64,000 bases of DNA from Myxococcus stipitatus (GCF_037414475.1 NZ_CP147913.1:2790001-2854000), one strand, 5' to 3'; shown: positions 25,832 through 38,713, counted from the stretch's first letter. Notes: generated from the letters alone by a model not told the origin. Numbers and translations are program-made.

Positions 25832-26776
25832 CTAGAGACCGGTGACGATGCCGACCGACACCACCGGCATGAAGTCCGCGTCCACGGAGTGACCTCGGAA
25901 GTCGCCCCCCGCGGAAAGAGAGTAGGACGTTTTCTCGCTCAGCGGCATCTCGGCGCCCACGCGAATCGTCCACGCGCTGGCCGTCACCCGGTCAGGCGGC
26001 AGCCCTCCCAAGGGCGTGCGCTGGATGGGCTCCGTGTCCACCGTCAGCAGATAGCGCGTGTCCAGGAACAGCCGCCTGGAACGATGGCCGTTGAACTGGA
26101 AGGAGCCCACGATGCCCGGCATCACGTTCCAGTTGCGCCGCCCCGTCACGAAGCGCGCGCCGCGCTCCTCCAGGCTGGCCGACCGCATGAAGAAGGCGTG
26201 GCTCGCCTCCATCACCACGCCCACGCTCCAGCGAGGACCGCCGTCCAGCACGCTCCACCGCCCGCCCAGCCGGGCCTCGTTCATCAGGCCGTAGAGGCTG
26301 TCGAGCCCCAGCAACACATCGAACCGCGGCGTCACCCCCACGGCCACGCGCGCCGACAGCGTGGGGAAGCCCAGCGAGAACCCCACCGCCACCCCGCCTG
26401 CCCCCACGGTGTGGGCCCCCAGCAGGCTCACCCGGTTGTTCAGGGGAGGAGGCGGGGGCTTGGGCGCCCGGGGCTGGCGGCGAGAGGTCTTCTCTCCCGC
26501 GGGTTGCGGCTCCTCCACGGGCACGAGCGGCGGGCGGTCCGTGACCTCGGGAAGCGGCGCGACGGTGCTGCTCGGCGGGGGCTCGGAGAGGCGCCCTGGA
26601 AACTGGGTCCACGCGGCATCGTCGGGCGATTGATTCCGCCGGGGTGCCTCCACCGAGGTGGCGGAGGCGGCCCGGGACTCCCCCGGCGCGGGCGGTGGGG
26701 CCTCGGGGGCCTGAGCCCAGGCGGGCGGCCCCAACACGAGGGCGAGGGGTACCAGTAGAGAGCGGACGGGGGGCAT
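25832..26776 (-). CDS. Exported protein with proline-rich linker and probable outer-membrane barrel domain
   Basis: A 314-residue protein. The N terminus (MPPVRSLLVPLALVLGPPAWAQ) is a signal peptide ending in an AxA-type site. A Pro/Ala/Glu-rich segment (~25-105) follows, then a domain of alternating hydrophobic/polar residues rich in Gly and aromatics that ends in a hydrophobic strand, as in small outer-membrane barrels. I do not recognise a specific family. The ATG at 26776 was chosen because it starts the signal peptide. It lies 59 nt upstream of gpsA on the same strand and may share its transcript. Confidence 0.75.
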   Translation of the reverse strand: MPPVRSLLVPLALVLGPPAWAQAPEAPPPAPGESRAASATSVEAPRRNQSPDDAAWTQFPGRLSEPPPSSTVAPLPEVTDRPPLVPVEEPQPAGEKTSRRQPRAPKPPPPPLNNRVSLLGAHTVGAGGVAVGFSLGFPTLSARVAVGVTPRFDVLLGLDSLYGLMNEARLGGRWSVLDGGPRWSVGVVMEASHAFFMRSASLEERGARFVTGRRNWNVMPGIVGSFQFNGHRSRRLFLDTRYLLTVDTEPIQRTPLGGLPPDRVTASAWTIRVGAEMPLSEKTSYSLSAGGDFRGHSVDADFMPVVSVGIVTGL

Positions 26777-26955
26777 GAACGCGCCCGCCAGCTTAGTCCA
26801 CGGCGAGGGGAGGACACGAGCCAGGGCCCTCCCCCACCATCCGTGTGGCTGGCGGGCGACGGCGGGACACGGATGGGAAACGTCCCCGCGACACCGCCTC
26901 ACCGGTCTACCATCCGCCCCGCGCCGGTAGCGGGCGCCCGAGGAGAGACCACCAG

Positions 26956-27528
26956 ATGAGGGCAGGAGGAGGGCGCGCGGCGCTGTTGGTGACACTGGCC
27001 CTGGGGCTCGCGTGCCGTTCGCGCACCGCGGAGCCGGAGACGGACGCTGGCGCCGTGCGAGCCCCCGTCACCCAGGCGACACTTCCCTCGTGCGAGGTGC
27101 TGCTCCCCGCGGACGTGCGCGAGGGCATGCTGCCCGGCTTCACGATGAAGCAGGAGCGCACGTGTCCGACCTGCGGCCCGCTGTGCACCTTCCGCTCCGC
27201 GTCCGAGAAGGACGTCACCGTGTCGGTGACGTGGGACTGCCAGCCGCACTACACCCAGGCGGACCCGCACGCGCTCCTGGCGCCGTCGCTCCAGGCGGGC
27301 GGCGAGGAGATTCCCGCGCTGGGCCGCGCCGCCGCGCGCCGCTCCCCCGCGCAGGGAATGTTGCAGGTGATGGCCTGGGACGACGACACGCCCTGCGCGC
27401 TCATCGTCACGTGGCTGGGCGGAGAGCCGGAGCAGGCGCTGGACGTGGCCCGCCTCGCGCTGACCGCCACGCGTCCGGAGCTGCTCCACCCCGCGGCCCC
27501 CGCGCCTCCCGACGCGGGCACCCCGTGA
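26956..27528 (+). CDS. Small lipoprotein, unknown function
   Basis: A 190-residue protein with a signal peptide and lipobox LGLAC (Cys ~19), so it is probably anchored to a membrane. The mature part has a CPTCGPLC cysteine group and further cysteines (WDC, TPC), suggesting disulfides in the periplasm. The end contains the AP/DAG-rich tail common in myxobacterial lipoproteins. The ATG is preceded by AGGAGAG. It converges on the di-haem protein gene with 7 nt between stops. No function can be assigned. Confidence 0.78.
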   Translation: MRAGGGRAALLVTLALGLACRSRTAEPETDAGAVRAPVTQATLPSCEVLLPADVREGMLPGFTMKQERTCPTCGPLCTFRSASEKDVTVSVTWDCQPHYTQADPHALLAPSLQAGGEEIPALGRAAARRSPAQGMLQVMAWDDDTPCALIVTWLGGEPEQALDVARLALTATRPELLHPAAPAPPDAGTP

Positions 27529-27535
27529 GCGCGCG

Positions 27536-29518
27536 TCACAACGTGCGCAGGTAGTCCACCAGGTCGTCAATCTCCGCGTCCGTCAGCTCCGCCGTCGCGC
27601 CATGCGCGTTGGACTGGCGGCGGTCCACCAGCCGCCCCTTCAACGTCTTCGCGCTGCCGTCGTGCAGGTAGGGCGCCGTGCGCGCAAGCCCCAGGAGCGA
27701 CGGCGTATTCAGGCCCGCCTCCCGCACGTTGCTCGCGTCCTGGAGCGCCCCCGTCGTGATGAAGGTGCCCACGTTGGCCTGCTTGTTGTTCGTGAGGTGC
27801 TCACCCTCGTGGCACGTGTCGCAGCGGGCCTTCTCGAAGACCCGCGCGCCGCGCACCTGTGACGCCGTCGGCGCGTCGCGCAGGTAGGGATTGTCCGGCT
27901 TGGGAATCACGTCGATGAAGGCGGACAGCTGCGACACCAGGATGACATCCAACGCTCCGCCGCCCATGCGGCTGGTCACCGTGGCGTCGAGGAAGTCCTT
28001 CATCGTGGGGAACTCACCGCTCCAGTGGAACGGCGCCGTCCGCGTCACGTCGCGGCCCGCGAGGCTGGGCGTCTGGCGCGGCCCATCCGGGAAGCCCCAC
28101 ACGTGGCCATCCTCGCGGCCATCCAGGTGACAGGACTCGCAGGACACCGACACGTCGCTGCTCGTCATCCGCGAGTCCAGCGCGGAGTAGAACAGCTTGC
28201 GGCCCACGACCTGCTGGGGCGCCAGCACGTCCCCGGCGACGATGAGCGGCGAGCCCTCCGCGCGCACGTTCGTCCTGCCTCCAGCACCGTCGTTCACCAG
28301 CATCGTCACCGAGTGGTCGAACGCGTTGTGCACGTACGCCTTGCGTCCGTCCCGCGTCAGCGCGATGCCGCTGGGGCCAGAGCCCACGCGCACCACCTGC
28401 CGCACCGAGCTGCCCCGCGGCCCCACCAGGTCATCCCCCGTGCGCCGGTGGGTGGGCAGGATGGCCACGTTGTCCGTCTCGCGGTTCACCACGAAGAGCC
28501 ACTCGCCGGACGGGTCCACCACCGCGGCCGACGGGCCCTGGAGCGGGTGGCTGGACTCCATGCTGACCAGGGTGGACGGAGGGAAGTCCGGCACCTCGCC
28601 GAACGACGGGCGGCACATGTTCAGGTCATCCACCCGGGGCGAGCCGTCCTCCGTCTTGAAGGTGACGATGCCCGGCACCACCACGCCCGCGGAGTGGCAC
28701 GGACCTCCGCCGCCATAGAGGGAATCACCGCTCGACGAGCCGGGCTTGGCCAAGGGGTCCTCGCGAGACCACCGCAAGGGCGCATAGGCGTGCTTGCCGT
28801 CGGGGGCCACCACCACGTCCGCCATGCCCCGGGGCTGGAAGGTGATGGGGACGCGGAAAGGAACATCGATGCCGCCGCGCCCCTCTTCGTTGGCACGCGC
28901 GTACAGGTCCGTGCCCTCGCGCTGCAAGCGCGGCTGGTGCGCGTCCGCCAGGTCCACCGTCACCAGGTCGCTGTGCCGGAACAGGCTGATGAGCGCCCGG
29001 CGTCCACCGTCCACCAGCGCGATGCCGCGCGGCTCATCCCCCACCGGCAGCTCCCAGCGCACCTCCAGCGAGCGCGTGTCCACCGCCATCAGCGTGCCGT
29101 ACTCGGTGGAGTCGCGCGCGGTGCTGTTCACCACGAAGAGGGTGTCTCCCTTGGGAGAGACCGCCAGGCCCATGGGCTCCACGCCCACCGCCACCCGCGC
29201 GGCCTCCGTCCAGTCGCCCCTGCGGATGACGGACACGCTGCGCTCGCGGCGGTTGGAGACGTAGACGGTGTCGTCCGGCCCCACCACCACGCGCTCCGGC
29301 CCCGCGCCCACCCGCACCTCGCCCACCTTCTCACCCCGCGCGGTCTCCACCACCGCGAGGACGCCGTTGTCCGCGTCCGCCACGTACAGGAACGCATCAT
29401 CCCGGCTGAGCGCCACCGTGCCCGAGGAGTTGCTCCACCCGCCGTCCGCCGAGCGGTCCTCACACGCCGAAAGCCCCAGCACCGCCGCCGCCACCCCGGC
29501 CAGAACGCGCCGTCTCAT
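27536..29518 (-). CDS. Di-haem c-type beta-propeller lipoprotein (YVTN repeats plus cytochrome c peroxidase-like part)
   Basis: A 660-residue protein with lipobox LSAC after a short signal peptide. The first ~440 residues contain repeated propeller blades with YVTN-like strands ([35 protein letters not shown]). The C-terminal part carries two CxxCH haem sites, CESCH near residue 459 and CDTCH near 563, within a region like the MauG/di-haem peroxidase fold ([27 protein letters not shown]). It probably acts in periplasmic electron transfer or peroxide reduction. GGAGGAG precedes the ATG by 5 nt. A related protein is encoded at 55300-57681. Confidence 0.88.
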   Translation of the reverse strand: MRRRVLAGVAAAVLGLSACEDRSADGGWSNSSGTVALSRDDAFLYVADADNGVLAVVETARGEKVGEVRVGAGPERVVVGPDDTVYVSNRRERSVSVIRRGDWTEAARVAVGVEPMGLAVSPKGDTLFVVNSTARDSTEYGTLMAVDTRSLEVRWELPVGDEPRGIALVDGGRRALISLFRHSDLVTVDLADAHQPRLQREGTDLYARANEEGRGGIDVPFRVPITFQPRGMADVVVAPDGKHAYAPLRWSREDPLAKPGSSSGDSLYGGGGPCHSAGVVVPGIVTFKTEDGSPRVDDLNMCRPSFGEVPDFPPSTLVSMESSHPLQGPSAAVVDPSGEWLFVVNRETDNVAILPTHRRTGDDLVGPRGSSVRQVVRVGSGPSGIALTRDGRKAYVHNAFDHSVTMLVNDGAGGRTNVRAEGSPLIVAGDVLAPQQVVGRKLFYSALDSRMTSSDVSVSCESCHLDGREDGHVWGFPDGPRQTPSLAGRDVTRTAPFHWSGEFPTMKDFLDATVTSRMGGGALDVILVSQLSAFIDVIPKPDNPYLRDAPTASQVRGARVFEKARCDTCHEGEHLTNNKQANVGTFITTGALQDASNVREAGLNTPSLLGLARTAPYLHDGSAKTLKGRLVDRRQSNAHGATAELTDAEIDDLVDYLRTL

Positions 29519-29771
29519 GAAGTCTCCTCCCGCGCTTCCCCGGCGAGAATGCCGCCCTCATCACCCGGAATGCCGCGCTGTGTCGCGCAAGGGGAACTGG
29601 CGCCCGGCCCAGGTCGCTCGCCTCCCCGCGAGCCCACCATGCTTGCACCAGCGGCCCCTGGAAGTCGATGCCCTTCCCCCACCTCCAGTGCGGGTGGCGG
29701 ACAGTCGACCGGGCTCCCGGGGACGAAACGTCACGAGCGCGTTTTCCCGGGTGAGGGTAAATGAGGGAGAC

Positions 29772-31301
29772 GTGTCGCGTTCCTCCTCCGTCATCCTCAG
29801 CTTCCGGCGCACCTTCGCGTTGCTCATCGTGCTGGTGGTGCTGCCGTCCGCGGGCCTGTCCGGCTTCGGCGTGGTGGCCATCATCAACGAGCGCGCGGCG
29901 GTGGAGAAGCGGCTGGAGTCGGCCTGGCGAGGGACGCTGGAGTCACTGTCCCAGGAGTTGCCCCGGCAGCTGGCCTCCGCCCGGCTCGAGGAGGAAGGTG
30001 GCAGGCTGAGCCTGGTGGCCACCGACGGGCGCATCCTCTCGGAGCCCCACGGCACCTTCCAGTTGGAGGGTGGACGCGCGCTCACCGAGGACCCGGCGCT
30101 GGCGGAGACGTTGAGCGCCGTGCTGCCGGAGGCCGGCTCGCTCCCGGAGACCCCCACCGTCTTCTCGCTGTCCGCGGCGGGGCGCTCCGTGGTGGTGGTG
30201 GCGCAGCGTAAGGGCAGCGTCGTGCGCGGCGTGCGGCTGTCGGTCCGGGCCCTGGAGATGTTGTTGGCCGAGCGCGTGGAGCCCCGCGCGGTGTCCAGCG
30301 AGCCGGTGCGCTTTGGCCTTCTGCCCGTGCCCCGCGAGACGGGAGAAGGGGGGCTGATGGGCAAGCTGGTGTCGGAGGTGGCGCAGGCCCGCGCCAGCGC
30401 GCTGGGGCCGCAGGTGCTGGCCGAGCACGTGTTGTCGCCGCCGCTCCAGGACTACCGGCTGGTGGTGCTGCCCACGGGCGAGGACCCCGTGGCGCGAGCC
30501 TCCACGCGCAACCGCGCGGTGTACGGCGTGCTGCTGGGTTTGTTCTACCTGACGCTGACGTTCGGCGTCGTCTACACCGGCCGCGTGCTCTACCGCGAGG
30601 CGCGGCTGTCGCGCATGAAGACGGACTTCGTGTCGCTGGTGAGCCATGAACTGCGCACGCCGCTGACGTCCATCCGCATGTTCATCGAGACGCTCGCGCT
30701 GGGAAGGCTCAAGGACCCGGCGCAGATGCAGGAAATCCTCACCATGCTGACGAAGGAGACAGAGCGGCTGTCCGTCTTCATCGAGCGCGTGCTGGACTGG
30801 TCCCGCATCGAAGGGGGCCGCAAGGTGTACCAGCGCGAGTCCATGCCCGTCTCCGACGTGGTGGACACGGCGGTGGCCGCCTTCCGCACGCAGCGCATGG
30901 ACAGCAGCGTGGACCTGAAGGTCGACGTGGCCGACGCGCTGCCCCGGGTGGACGTGGACAAGGACGCGGTCGCCGGGGCCCTGCTCAACCTGCTCCAGAA
31001 CGCCTACAAGTACAGCGGGCCGGAGAACCGGCGCATCGCCTTGAGCGCGCAGCGGGCGGGACGGTGGATTGACCTGTCGGTGGAAGACAATGGCGTGGGA
31101 ATCGCCCCGAAGGAACGCAAGCGCATCTTCGAGCGCTTCTATCGGGTGGACAATCTGATGACCCGGACGACGGAGGGCAGTGGGCTGGGGCTGGCCATCG
31201 CCCGGAGAATCGTCGAGGCTCACGGCGGACGCATCACCGTGAAGAGCGAGCCCGGCCGCGGCAGCCGGTTCACCATCCAACTGCCGGTGCAGAAGACATG
31301 A
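29772..31301 (+). CDS. Membrane sensor histidine kinase
   Basis: A protein of about 509 residues. A transmembrane segment near 12-32 and another near 255-275 flank a periplasmic sensor domain of ~220 residues with no recognised fold. The cytoplasmic part has the HisKA phospho-acceptor [12 protein letters not shown] (His292 with this start), the N box [13 protein letters not shown], and G boxes VEDNGVGIA and [10 protein letters not shown] chose the GTG at 29772 because it immediately precedes the first membrane segment; GTG 29751 is an alternative, and the frame is open much further upstream without plausible protein. It overlaps the response regulator gene by 4 nt. Confidence 0.93.
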   Translation: MSRSSSVILSFRRTFALLIVLVVLPSAGLSGFGVVAIINERAAVEKRLESAWRGTLESLSQELPRQLASARLEEEGGRLSLVATDGRILSEPHGTFQLEGGRALTEDPALAETLSAVLPEAGSLPETPTVFSLSAAGRSVVVVAQRKGSVVRGVRLSVRALEMLLAERVEPRAVSSEPVRFGLLPVPRETGEGGLMGKLVSEVAQARASALGPQVLAEHVLSPPLQDYRLVVLPTGEDPVARASTRNRAVYGVLLGLFYLTLTFGVVYTGRVLYREARLSRMKTDFVSLVSHELRTPLTSIRMFIETLALGRLKDPAQMQEILTMLTKETERLSVFIERVLDWSRIEGGRKVYQRESMPVSDVVDTAVAAFRTQRMDSSVDLKVDVADALPRVDVDKDAVAGALLNLLQNAYKYSGPENRRIALSAQRAGRWIDLSVEDNGVGIAPKERKRIFERFYRVDNLMTRTTEGSGLGLAIARRIVEAHGGRITVKSEPGRGSRFTIQLPVQKT

Positions 31302-31990
31302 GCGACGCGACACGGCGCATCCTGGTGGTGGAGGACGACCTGTCCATCCTCGCGGGCCTGTCCATGAACCTGCGCTTCGAAGGCTACGAAGTGCTCCAGG
31401 CCCAGGACGGACGCACGGGGCTCCAGCGCGCGCTGGATGACGCCCCGGACTTGATGGTGCTGGACCTGATGCTGCCGGAGCTCAACGGCTACGAGCTGCT
31501 CAAGGAGCTGCGCCAGCGAGGCCGGGACACCCCCGTGGTGGTGTTGTCCGCCAAGGGGATGGAGACGGACAAGATTCTGGGCCTCAACCTGGGCGCGGAT
31601 GACTACGTGGTGAAGCCCTTCGGGCTCCAGGAGCTGCTGGCGCGCATCAAGGCCGTGCTGCGCCGGCGCTACCCGACACAGGGCGGCGCGCCGCCGGTGA
31701 CGTTCGGCGACGTGCGGGTGGACATGAACTCGCGCACGGTGGCGCGCGCGGGGACTCCCGTGGAGCTCACCGCGCAGGAGTTCAAGCTCCTGGCGCACTT
31801 CCTCACGCATCCGGAGCGCACCTTCACCCGCGAGGAGCTCCTGTCCGGCGCGTGGGGCTACCACTACGAGGGCAGCGCGCGCACGGTGGACAACTTCATG
31901 CGCCAGCTGCGCCTCAAGTTCGAGCCGAACCCGGAGGAGCCGCGCCACTTCGTCACCGTGCGCGGCCTGGGCTACCGCTTCGAGAAGTGA
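31298..31990 (+). CDS. OmpR/PhoB-type response regulator
   Basis: A 230-residue DNA-binding regulator. The receiver domain has the acidic pocket VVEDD, phosphorylation site Asp56 (VLDLMLPE), the Thr/Ser region VVLSAKG and the Lys of VVKPF. The C-terminal winged helix has [26 protein letters not shown] and ends GLGYRFEK. It overlaps the kinase gene (ATGA) and is its evident partner. The target genes are unknown. It ends 4 nt from the stop of the convergent methyltransferase gene. Confidence 0.95.
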   Translation: MSDATRRILVVEDDLSILAGLSMNLRFEGYEVLQAQDGRTGLQRALDDAPDLMVLDLMLPELNGYELLKELRQRGRDTPVVVLSAKGMETDKILGLNLGADDYVVKPFGLQELLARIKAVLRRRYPTQGGAPPVTFGDVRVDMNSRTVARAGTPVELTAQEFKLLAHFLTHPERTFTREELLSGAWGYHYEGSARTVDNFMRQLRLKFEPNPEEPRHFVTVRGLGYRFEK

Positions 31991-31994
31991 ACGC

Positions 31995-32693
31995 TCACGG
32001 ACCCGCGACGCCGATGTGCCGCGAGTCCTCCAAATCAAAGGGCTTGCCGTCGAAGCGGCCGTAGCGCTCGCGCGGGGTGAAGCCCGCGGCGGTGAGGGCC
32101 GCGTCCAGCTCCTCGGGCGAGAAGTGCCGCAGCTTGAGGCGGCGGATGGGGCTGGGCGCTCCGGGCTGCTTGCGCTCGCGCAGGTGCAGGGCGAACAGGG
32201 GCCGGCGCGGCTCCAGCCCCGCGTTGGGCTCTTCGTCGTCGCGCGGCAGCACCGGCTCGCGCGGCGTGTTGAGCACGTCGTAGACGAAGGTGCCCTCCGG
32301 GGTGAGGTGGTGGCGCACCGTGGCCAGGAGCGCCTCCAGGTCATCGTTGCCGGGCATCAGCCCCAGCGCGTGCTGCGGGGCCAGCACCAGCGGGAAGCGG
32401 TCCGGCAGCCGCAGCGAGCGCAGGTCCGCGACGAGGAAGCGGGCGCGGTTGGAGACCTCCGTGGACTCCGAGGCGCGGCGCTCCTCGGCGGAGCGAATCA
32501 TCACCTCCGACGGGTCCACGCCCACCGCCATGAAGCCGTGCTCGGCCAGGGCCCACACCACCCGGCCGTTGGCGGCGCCCAGGACCAACACGGGCGCGCC
32601 GTGCTCGGCCGCCTGGCGTGTGTAGAAAACAAGGTCCGGCTCCTGGCCCACCAATGACAGCGGTGTGCGACCGCGTGTGTCGTTCCCACCCAT
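31995..32693 (-). CDS. SAM-dependent class I methyltransferase
   Basis: A 232-residue soluble protein. Methyltransferase motif I appears as VLVLGAANGRVVWALAEHG followed by the acidic VGVDPSE. Later core motifs are FLVADLRSLRLPDRFPLVLAP and LTPEGTFVYDVLN. The substrate is not evident. It sits alone on the minus strand, convergent with the two-component system. Confidence 0.82.
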   Translation of the reverse strand: MGGNDTRGRTPLSLVGQEPDLVFYTRQAAEHGAPVLVLGAANGRVVWALAEHGFMAVGVDPSEVMIRSAEERRASESTEVSNRARFLVADLRSLRLPDRFPLVLAPQHALGLMPGNDDLEALLATVRHHLTPEGTFVYDVLNTPREPVLPRDDEEPNAGLEPRRPLFALHLRERKQPGAPSPIRRLKLRHFSPEELDAALTAAGFTPRERYGRFDGKPFDLEDSRHIGVAGP

Positions 32694-32892
32694 TTCCGGA
32701 AGCCACTAGCACGAATGAGGGATGATTCGGGACAGCGACTTGCCCAGACAGGGCACGGCGCTTCCCACCACCTGTCGGGGAGCGGACGGAGTCGCGCATG
32801 GAACGCCACCGAATCCTGGCATCGCCCTTGCGACTCATGGGGCCTGGACGGTTGCCCATCCAGGGTGGCCAGGCATTCGTGGGGTGAGCGGG

Positions 32893-34455
32893 ATGACACG
32901 GAGATGGCGCTGGGCGACCGCGCTCTTCATGGCGTGTGTGATGTGGAATCTGGGGGGCTGTAGCTCCAAGTCCGCTGATGAATCTCAGCAGGACAACCCG
33001 GACATGGATGACCCGGGCCCTCCCCCCGAGACTCCCGACGCGGGCACGCCTCCCGACAGCGGCCCCGTGACGGAGCCTCCGGACGCGGGTGAACCGCCGG
33101 ACGCCGGGCCTCCTCCGGACGCGGGCCCGAATCCGCGGCAGGACGTGGAGATTCCTCCCCTGCCCTCCGCACCGGGCTGGCGCTTCATGGGCGCGGACCA
33201 GGGAGGCCCCGTCACCGTGTACGGCGTGACGGCCGACGAGGGCGGCAACATCTGGGTGGCCGGCGGCGAGGAGGGGCTGTTCCTCTTGAGGCCAGGAGCG
33301 GAGCGCTTCGAGCGCTTCGGCATGGAGCACGGCCTGCGTCCGTACGGCTACATGCCGGACGGCAGCGCGCCTCCGGGCATCAAGTACCTGAAGGTCATCT
33401 CCGTGGCGGGCGCCAAGGCGGGCACCGTCTTCGTGGGCTACGAGGGCATGCCCGGCACGGGCTCCGAGCACTGCGAGAACAACTGGGACGGGCCGAGCCC
33501 GGACCCCGCCCGCTACAAGAGCGGCGACGCGGACCGGGTGACGCTGCGCAAGGACGGCACCCTGAACGTGGTGCACTACGACATCTTCTCCGGCCCCGAC
33601 GTGGTGGCGGCCGAGAAGCGCGGGCGCGAGAAGATCTGCAACATCCTGCGCATCCGCTACGACAAGAACGGCGTGGGCCGGGGCAAGCCCAGCGTGTGGT
33701 TCGGCGGCAACCACGGCTTCGCTCGAGGAGACGCGACATTCTCCGGCGCGCCCATGTGCAACGGCCAGCTCAACTGCTCCGGCGTCTTCGAGCACGTCCA
33801 CCCCCACGTCAACGCGCTGGACGCGCGGGGCAACGTGATTCTGCTGACGGACGCGTACTACGGCGTCGCGGTGGACCCGAGCGGCGATGTCTGGTTCGGC
33901 GGCTCGGACCGCACCACGCGCTTCCGCTACGGCACCACGGGCGGGAACTTCTGGCACGCGCAGACAGGCTCGGAGGCGGACAGCGACAACAAGCGGGACC
34001 TGTGGCCGGACGCCAAGCCGGAGTACTCGAAGCCGAGTGAGCGGGTGCCGGACAACATCTCCGGCGCGGTGGTGGCGGGCGACGGCAGCGTGTGGCTGAG
34101 CTCGTTCAGCAACGGGCTGGTGCACCTGGATTCCGGCGGCCAGGTGCTGCGCCGGATTGGCTCCGGCTCCGGGCTGGTGGACCGGCACCTGTCCGCCCTG
34201 GGGCTGGACCCTCGGGACGGGAGCCTCTGGGCCGGCGCGTCGTGGGGCGGTGGCATCTCCCGGCTGAAGGGCGGCGACTTCACGACCTTCGGCCTGCCGG
34301 AGTTCGGCCGCAAGTACGGCATGTCGCGCATCAGCGACATCCAGGCCGACGGCGCCGGTGACGACCGGCGGATGCTGGTGGCCTTCATGGGCTACCGCGA
34401 CACCGCCACCCAGAAGTGGGTGGCGGGCGCCATCGGCATCTACGAAGGCGAGTAG
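32893..34455 (+). CDS. Large lipoprotein with propeller-like repeats
   Basis: A 520-residue protein. The signal peptide ends in a lipobox (LGGC), followed by a linker made of PPDAG-type repeats (residues ~35-80). The rest has repeats such as GNIWVAGGEEGLF, GDVWFGGSDRTTRF, GSVWLSSFSNGLVHL and GSLWAGASWGGGISRL, typical of two-component-regulator-type propellers. These suggest a six- or seven-blade beta-propeller at the cell surface. No catalytic motif is visible. The ATG at 32893 starts the signal peptide; upstream codons in frame have no signal character. Confidence 0.82.
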   Translation: MTRRWRWATALFMACVMWNLGGCSSKSADESQQDNPDMDDPGPPPETPDAGTPPDSGPVTEPPDAGEPPDAGPPPDAGPNPRQDVEIPPLPSAPGWRFMGADQGGPVTVYGVTADEGGNIWVAGGEEGLFLLRPGAERFERFGMEHGLRPYGYMPDGSAPPGIKYLKVISVAGAKAGTVFVGYEGMPGTGSEHCENNWDGPSPDPARYKSGDADRVTLRKDGTLNVVHYDIFSGPDVVAAEKRGREKICNILRIRYDKNGVGRGKPSVWFGGNHGFARGDATFSGAPMCNGQLNCSGVFEHVHPHVNALDARGNVILLTDAYYGVAVDPSGDVWFGGSDRTTRFRYGTTGGNFWHAQTGSEADSDNKRDLWPDAKPEYSKPSERVPDNISGAVVAGDGSVWLSSFSNGLVHLDSGGQVLRRIGSGSGLVDRHLSALGLDPRDGSLWAGASWGGGISRLKGGDFTTFGLPEFGRKYGMSRISDIQADGAGDDRRMLVAFMGYRDTATQKWVAGAIGIYEGE

Positions 34456-34467
34456 CACCGGGGCCTG

Positions 34468-34501
34468 GGCGGCCGTCCTCGCTCGAGAGGGGACGGCCGC
34501 C
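34468..34501. terminator. Strong GC hairpin between convergent genes
   Basis: Perfect 11-bp stem: 34468-34478 pairs with 34491-34501 (GGCGGCCGTCC / GGACGGCCGCC) around a 12-nt loop. It lies between the stop of the propeller lipoprotein (34455) and the stop of the amidohydrolase gene (34527). It has no T tract, as is common in high-GC genomes, and could terminate both transcripts. Confidence 0.55.
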
Positions 34502-34526
34502 GTCGCGCTTCACGCGCGCGGCCCGC

Positions 34527-37217
34527 CTACTTCTTCGGCAGCTCGCGGTACTTCTCGAACAGGGCCTGCTGCCGGGTGACGAGCGGCACCTGCCGTCCGG
34601 CCAGCCACATGCCCAACGGGCGCGCGGTGGAGTCCAGCGGGTCGCCGTTCCACAGCACCACGTCCGCCACCGCGCCCGGCACAAGCTTGCCCACCGGCAG
34701 GCCGAACGCCTCCGCGACGTTGGACGTCATCGCGCGCATCGCCTCGGTGTGGGGCAGGCCCCAGGCCACCGCGTTGCCCGCCTCCTGCGGGAGCGTGCGC
34801 ACCAGGCCATGGTCCCCCATGATGGAGAAGAGGACCTTCACGCCCGCCTGGCTCAAGAGCGCCGCTGCGTCCGAGCGGCTGTTGAGCCGGTCGAAGTCCG
34901 CGGGCAGGTTCTGCGTGGGCTGCACAATCACGGGCACCTTCGCCGCCGCCAGCTCCCGCGCCACCATCCACGCCTCACCGCCTCCGGCGATGATGAGCTT
35001 GAGGTTGTACTCGTGCGCCAACCCCAGCGCCGCGCGGAGGTCCGAGGCGCGGTCCGCATGCACCACCACCGGCAGCGCGCCCGCGAGCACCGGCTGGAGC
35101 GCCTCCAAATCCAGGCGGCTCACGGACAGGTCGCGCATGCGCCGCTGCTCGAAGTCGCCCTTGCGGCGGCCGTAGTCGCGCGCGTCGGCCAGGATCTCCC
35201 GCAGCCGCTCCAGCACCAGCGCCCGCGAGCCCGACACCGCGTCGCGCCCGGCGATGCCCAGGTTGAAGTGCATGGCCAGCGACGCGCGGCGCACCGAGCC
35301 GTCCATCGCCAGCAGCGCGCTCTGCCCGGACACCAACCCGCCCCGCTGATGCGTCAGCACGCTGGTGACACCTCCCAGCCGCGCGACGGGGAGCACCACC
35401 GACGCCGGGTTGATTCCGTCCGAGGACATGAGCGCCGCGCGCACGTCCCGCTTCGCCGCGTCCCCGCGCAGGCCGTCGTCCTGGGTCGACTCCTCGGCGC
35501 TCACCTCCACCAACCCCAGCACGGTGAGCGAGTCCACGAAGCCCGGCGTCAACAGCCGCCCCCTCCCCTCCACCACCCGGCACGCCGGAGGCAGCGCGCC
35601 GCCTCCGTCCGCCTGGATGCTGGCGACCTTGCCGTTCTCCAGCACCACGGTGGCGCCCTTCAGCCACTCGGTTCCCGTGAAGGCCGTCACGCCGCGGAAC
35701 ACCGTGCACGCATCGGCGGCCAGGGCAATCCGCTCCGCGCACGCGCGGTCCTTCGTCACGTCGCAGCGCTCGCTCAGGCCCAGGTCCGCCAGCGATGGCA
35801 CCGGAGCGGGCGCGGCCACCAGCTTCGCCGCGTTCGCCGCCGTGTCGCCCACCTCGAAGTCGCTCACGTCCGCGGCGCCCCGGCTGGCGTCGAACGTCAC
35901 CACGCCGTCCGCCCACACCCGCTGCGCCCGCGCGTAGACGCTCAACGGGTGGTTCTTCCACAGCACCACGTCCGCCATCTTCCCCGGCTCCAGCGAGCCC
36001 GTGGCGCCCTCCACGCCCATCACCCACGCGGCGTTCAGCGTCACCCAGCGCAGCGCCTCGTCCTCGGGGATGGGGATGCCCGACTCGCGCGCCCGCCACA
36101 TCGCCTTGCCGGCCTCCTGGTTCAACCGCTGGATGCCCAGCGCGGAGTCGGAGTGAATCACCGTCTTTCCACCCGCCTGGGAGATGAGGCCCGCGCTCTC
36201 CGGGATTCCATCCCACGCCTCCAGCTTGAAGCCCCACCAGTCCGCCCACGTCGCCACGGCCACGTTCTTCGCGGCCAGGCTGTCGCGGACCTTGTACGCC
36301 TCCAGCGCGTGGTGGAAGGCGCGAATGGAGTAGCCCGCCTCCGCCGCCACCTGGAGCATCACCTCCATCTCATCCGCGCGGTAGCAGTGGTTCTGCACCA
36401 GGATGTTGCCGCGCAGCACCTCCGCCAGCGTCTCCAGCTTCAAGTCGCGCATGGGCGCGGGCCCCGCCTCGTCCGGGCTCTTCTCGTGCTTCTTCGCCCA
36501 CTCGTCCTGCTTGGCCATGTACTCGCGGGCCTGGGCGAAGGCCTGCCGGTAGCCGGCCACGTTGGCCATGCGGGTGGAGGGGGCCGACTTGCGGTCCACG
36601 CCGTAGACGCGGCGCGGGTTCTCGCCGCACGCCATCTTCAGGGAGTCCTTCGCGCCCGGAAAGCGCATCTCCGCCGCCGAGCGCCCGAAGTGCAGCTTCA
36701 CCGGGAAGCCCCGGCCACCCACCAGGTTGGCACTGCCCGGCAGCACCAGCAGGGAGGTGATGCCTCCGGCCGCGGCGCGCTGGAGCCCGGGGTCCTGAGG
36801 CCAGAAGGAGTGCTCGGCGGAGACCTCGGCCGTCACCGGCGCGGTGGCCTCGTTGCCGTCGTCGTTGGAGAACGACGCGGGGCTGGCGTAGACGCCCAGA
36901 TGACTGTGCGCGTCGATGATGCCGGGGGTGACGTACAGCCCGGTGCCGTCCACCTCCTCCGCGCCCGGGGGGGTCGCCACGTCCGCGCTGCGCCCCACCG
37001 CCGTCAGCTTGCCGTCCACCCAGGCCACCGCGCCGTCCTCGATGGCGGGCCCCGTGGCGGGCATCACCGTGGCGTGGCGCACCACCACCGCGCGAGGCTG
37101 TTTCCAGACGCGCGTCGGGGCAGGAGGCACCGCCGCCGCGGGGGCGGCGGGAGAGGGAGTCCTGGGAACCGTGGCGCAAGCAGAGGCCAGCAACAGAAGC
37201 AAGGAAGGGGTTCGCAT
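34527..37217 (-). CDS. Tandem double-amidohydrolase, exported
   Basis: An 896-residue protein starting with an N-terminal signal (LLLLLASAC, probably a lipobox) and a Pro/Ala linker. It contains two fused amidohydrolase/imidazolonepropionase-like domains. Domain 1 (~50-440) has the metal motif [12 protein letters not shown] (~103), the segments [10 protein letters not shown] and VIHSDSALG, and the end [14 protein letters not shown]. Domain 2 (~480-890) has the framework [12 protein letters not shown] and ends [19 protein letters not shown], but the HxH metal pair is replaced (Asp-Ser-Leu-Thr), so it may be non-catalytic. The substrate is unknown. I chose the ATG at 37217 over 37256 because it starts the signal peptide. 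Confidence 0.9.
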   Translation of the reverse strand: MRTPSLLLLLASACATVPRTPSPAAPAAAVPPAPTRVWKQPRAVVVRHATVMPATGPAIEDGAVAWVDGKLTAVGRSADVATPPGAEEVDGTGLYVTPGIIDAHSHLGVYASPASFSNDDGNEATAPVTAEVSAEHSFWPQDPGLQRAAAGGITSLLVLPGSANLVGGRGFPVKLHFGRSAAEMRFPGAKDSLKMACGENPRRVYGVDRKSAPSTRMANVAGYRQAFAQAREYMAKQDEWAKKHEKSPDEAGPAPMRDLKLETLAEVLRGNILVQNHCYRADEMEVMLQVAAEAGYSIRAFHHALEAYKVRDSLAAKNVAVATWADWWGFKLEAWDGIPESAGLISQAGGKTVIHSDSALGIQRLNQEAGKAMWRARESGIPIPEDEALRWVTLNAAWVMGVEGATGSLEPGKMADVVLWKNHPLSVYARAQRVWADGVVTFDASRGAADVSDFEVGDTAANAAKLVAAPAPVPSLADLGLSERCDVTKDRACAERIALAADACTVFRGVTAFTGTEWLKGATVVLENGKVASIQADGGGALPPACRVVEGRGRLLTPGFVDSLTVLGLVEVSAEESTQDDGLRGDAAKRDVRAALMSSDGINPASVVLPVARLGGVTSVLTHQRGGLVSGQSALLAMDGSVRRASLAMHFNLGIAGRDAVSGSRALVLERLREILADARDYGRRKGDFEQRRMRDLSVSRLDLEALQPVLAGALPVVVHADRASDLRAALGLAHEYNLKLIIAGGGEAWMVARELAAAKVPVIVQPTQNLPADFDRLNSRSDAAALLSQAGVKVLFSIMGDHGLVRTLPQEAGNAVAWGLPHTEAMRAMTSNVAEAFGLPVGKLVPGAVADVVLWNGDPLDSTARPLGMWLAGRQVPLVTRQQALFEKYRELPKK

Positions 37218-37345
37218 AGGGGGCGTCCGTCGTATCACGCCCCCGTGGGGCTCCAACCATGCCCGGCCGCCCAGAGGGCGGGCACGCTCCCGGCGTACAG
37301 GAAATCACCTCGCGACAAGAAGCCGTCTAGAATCCCCACCCGGTC

Positions 37346-38710
<1,365 letters not shown>

Positions 38711-38713
38711 GCC

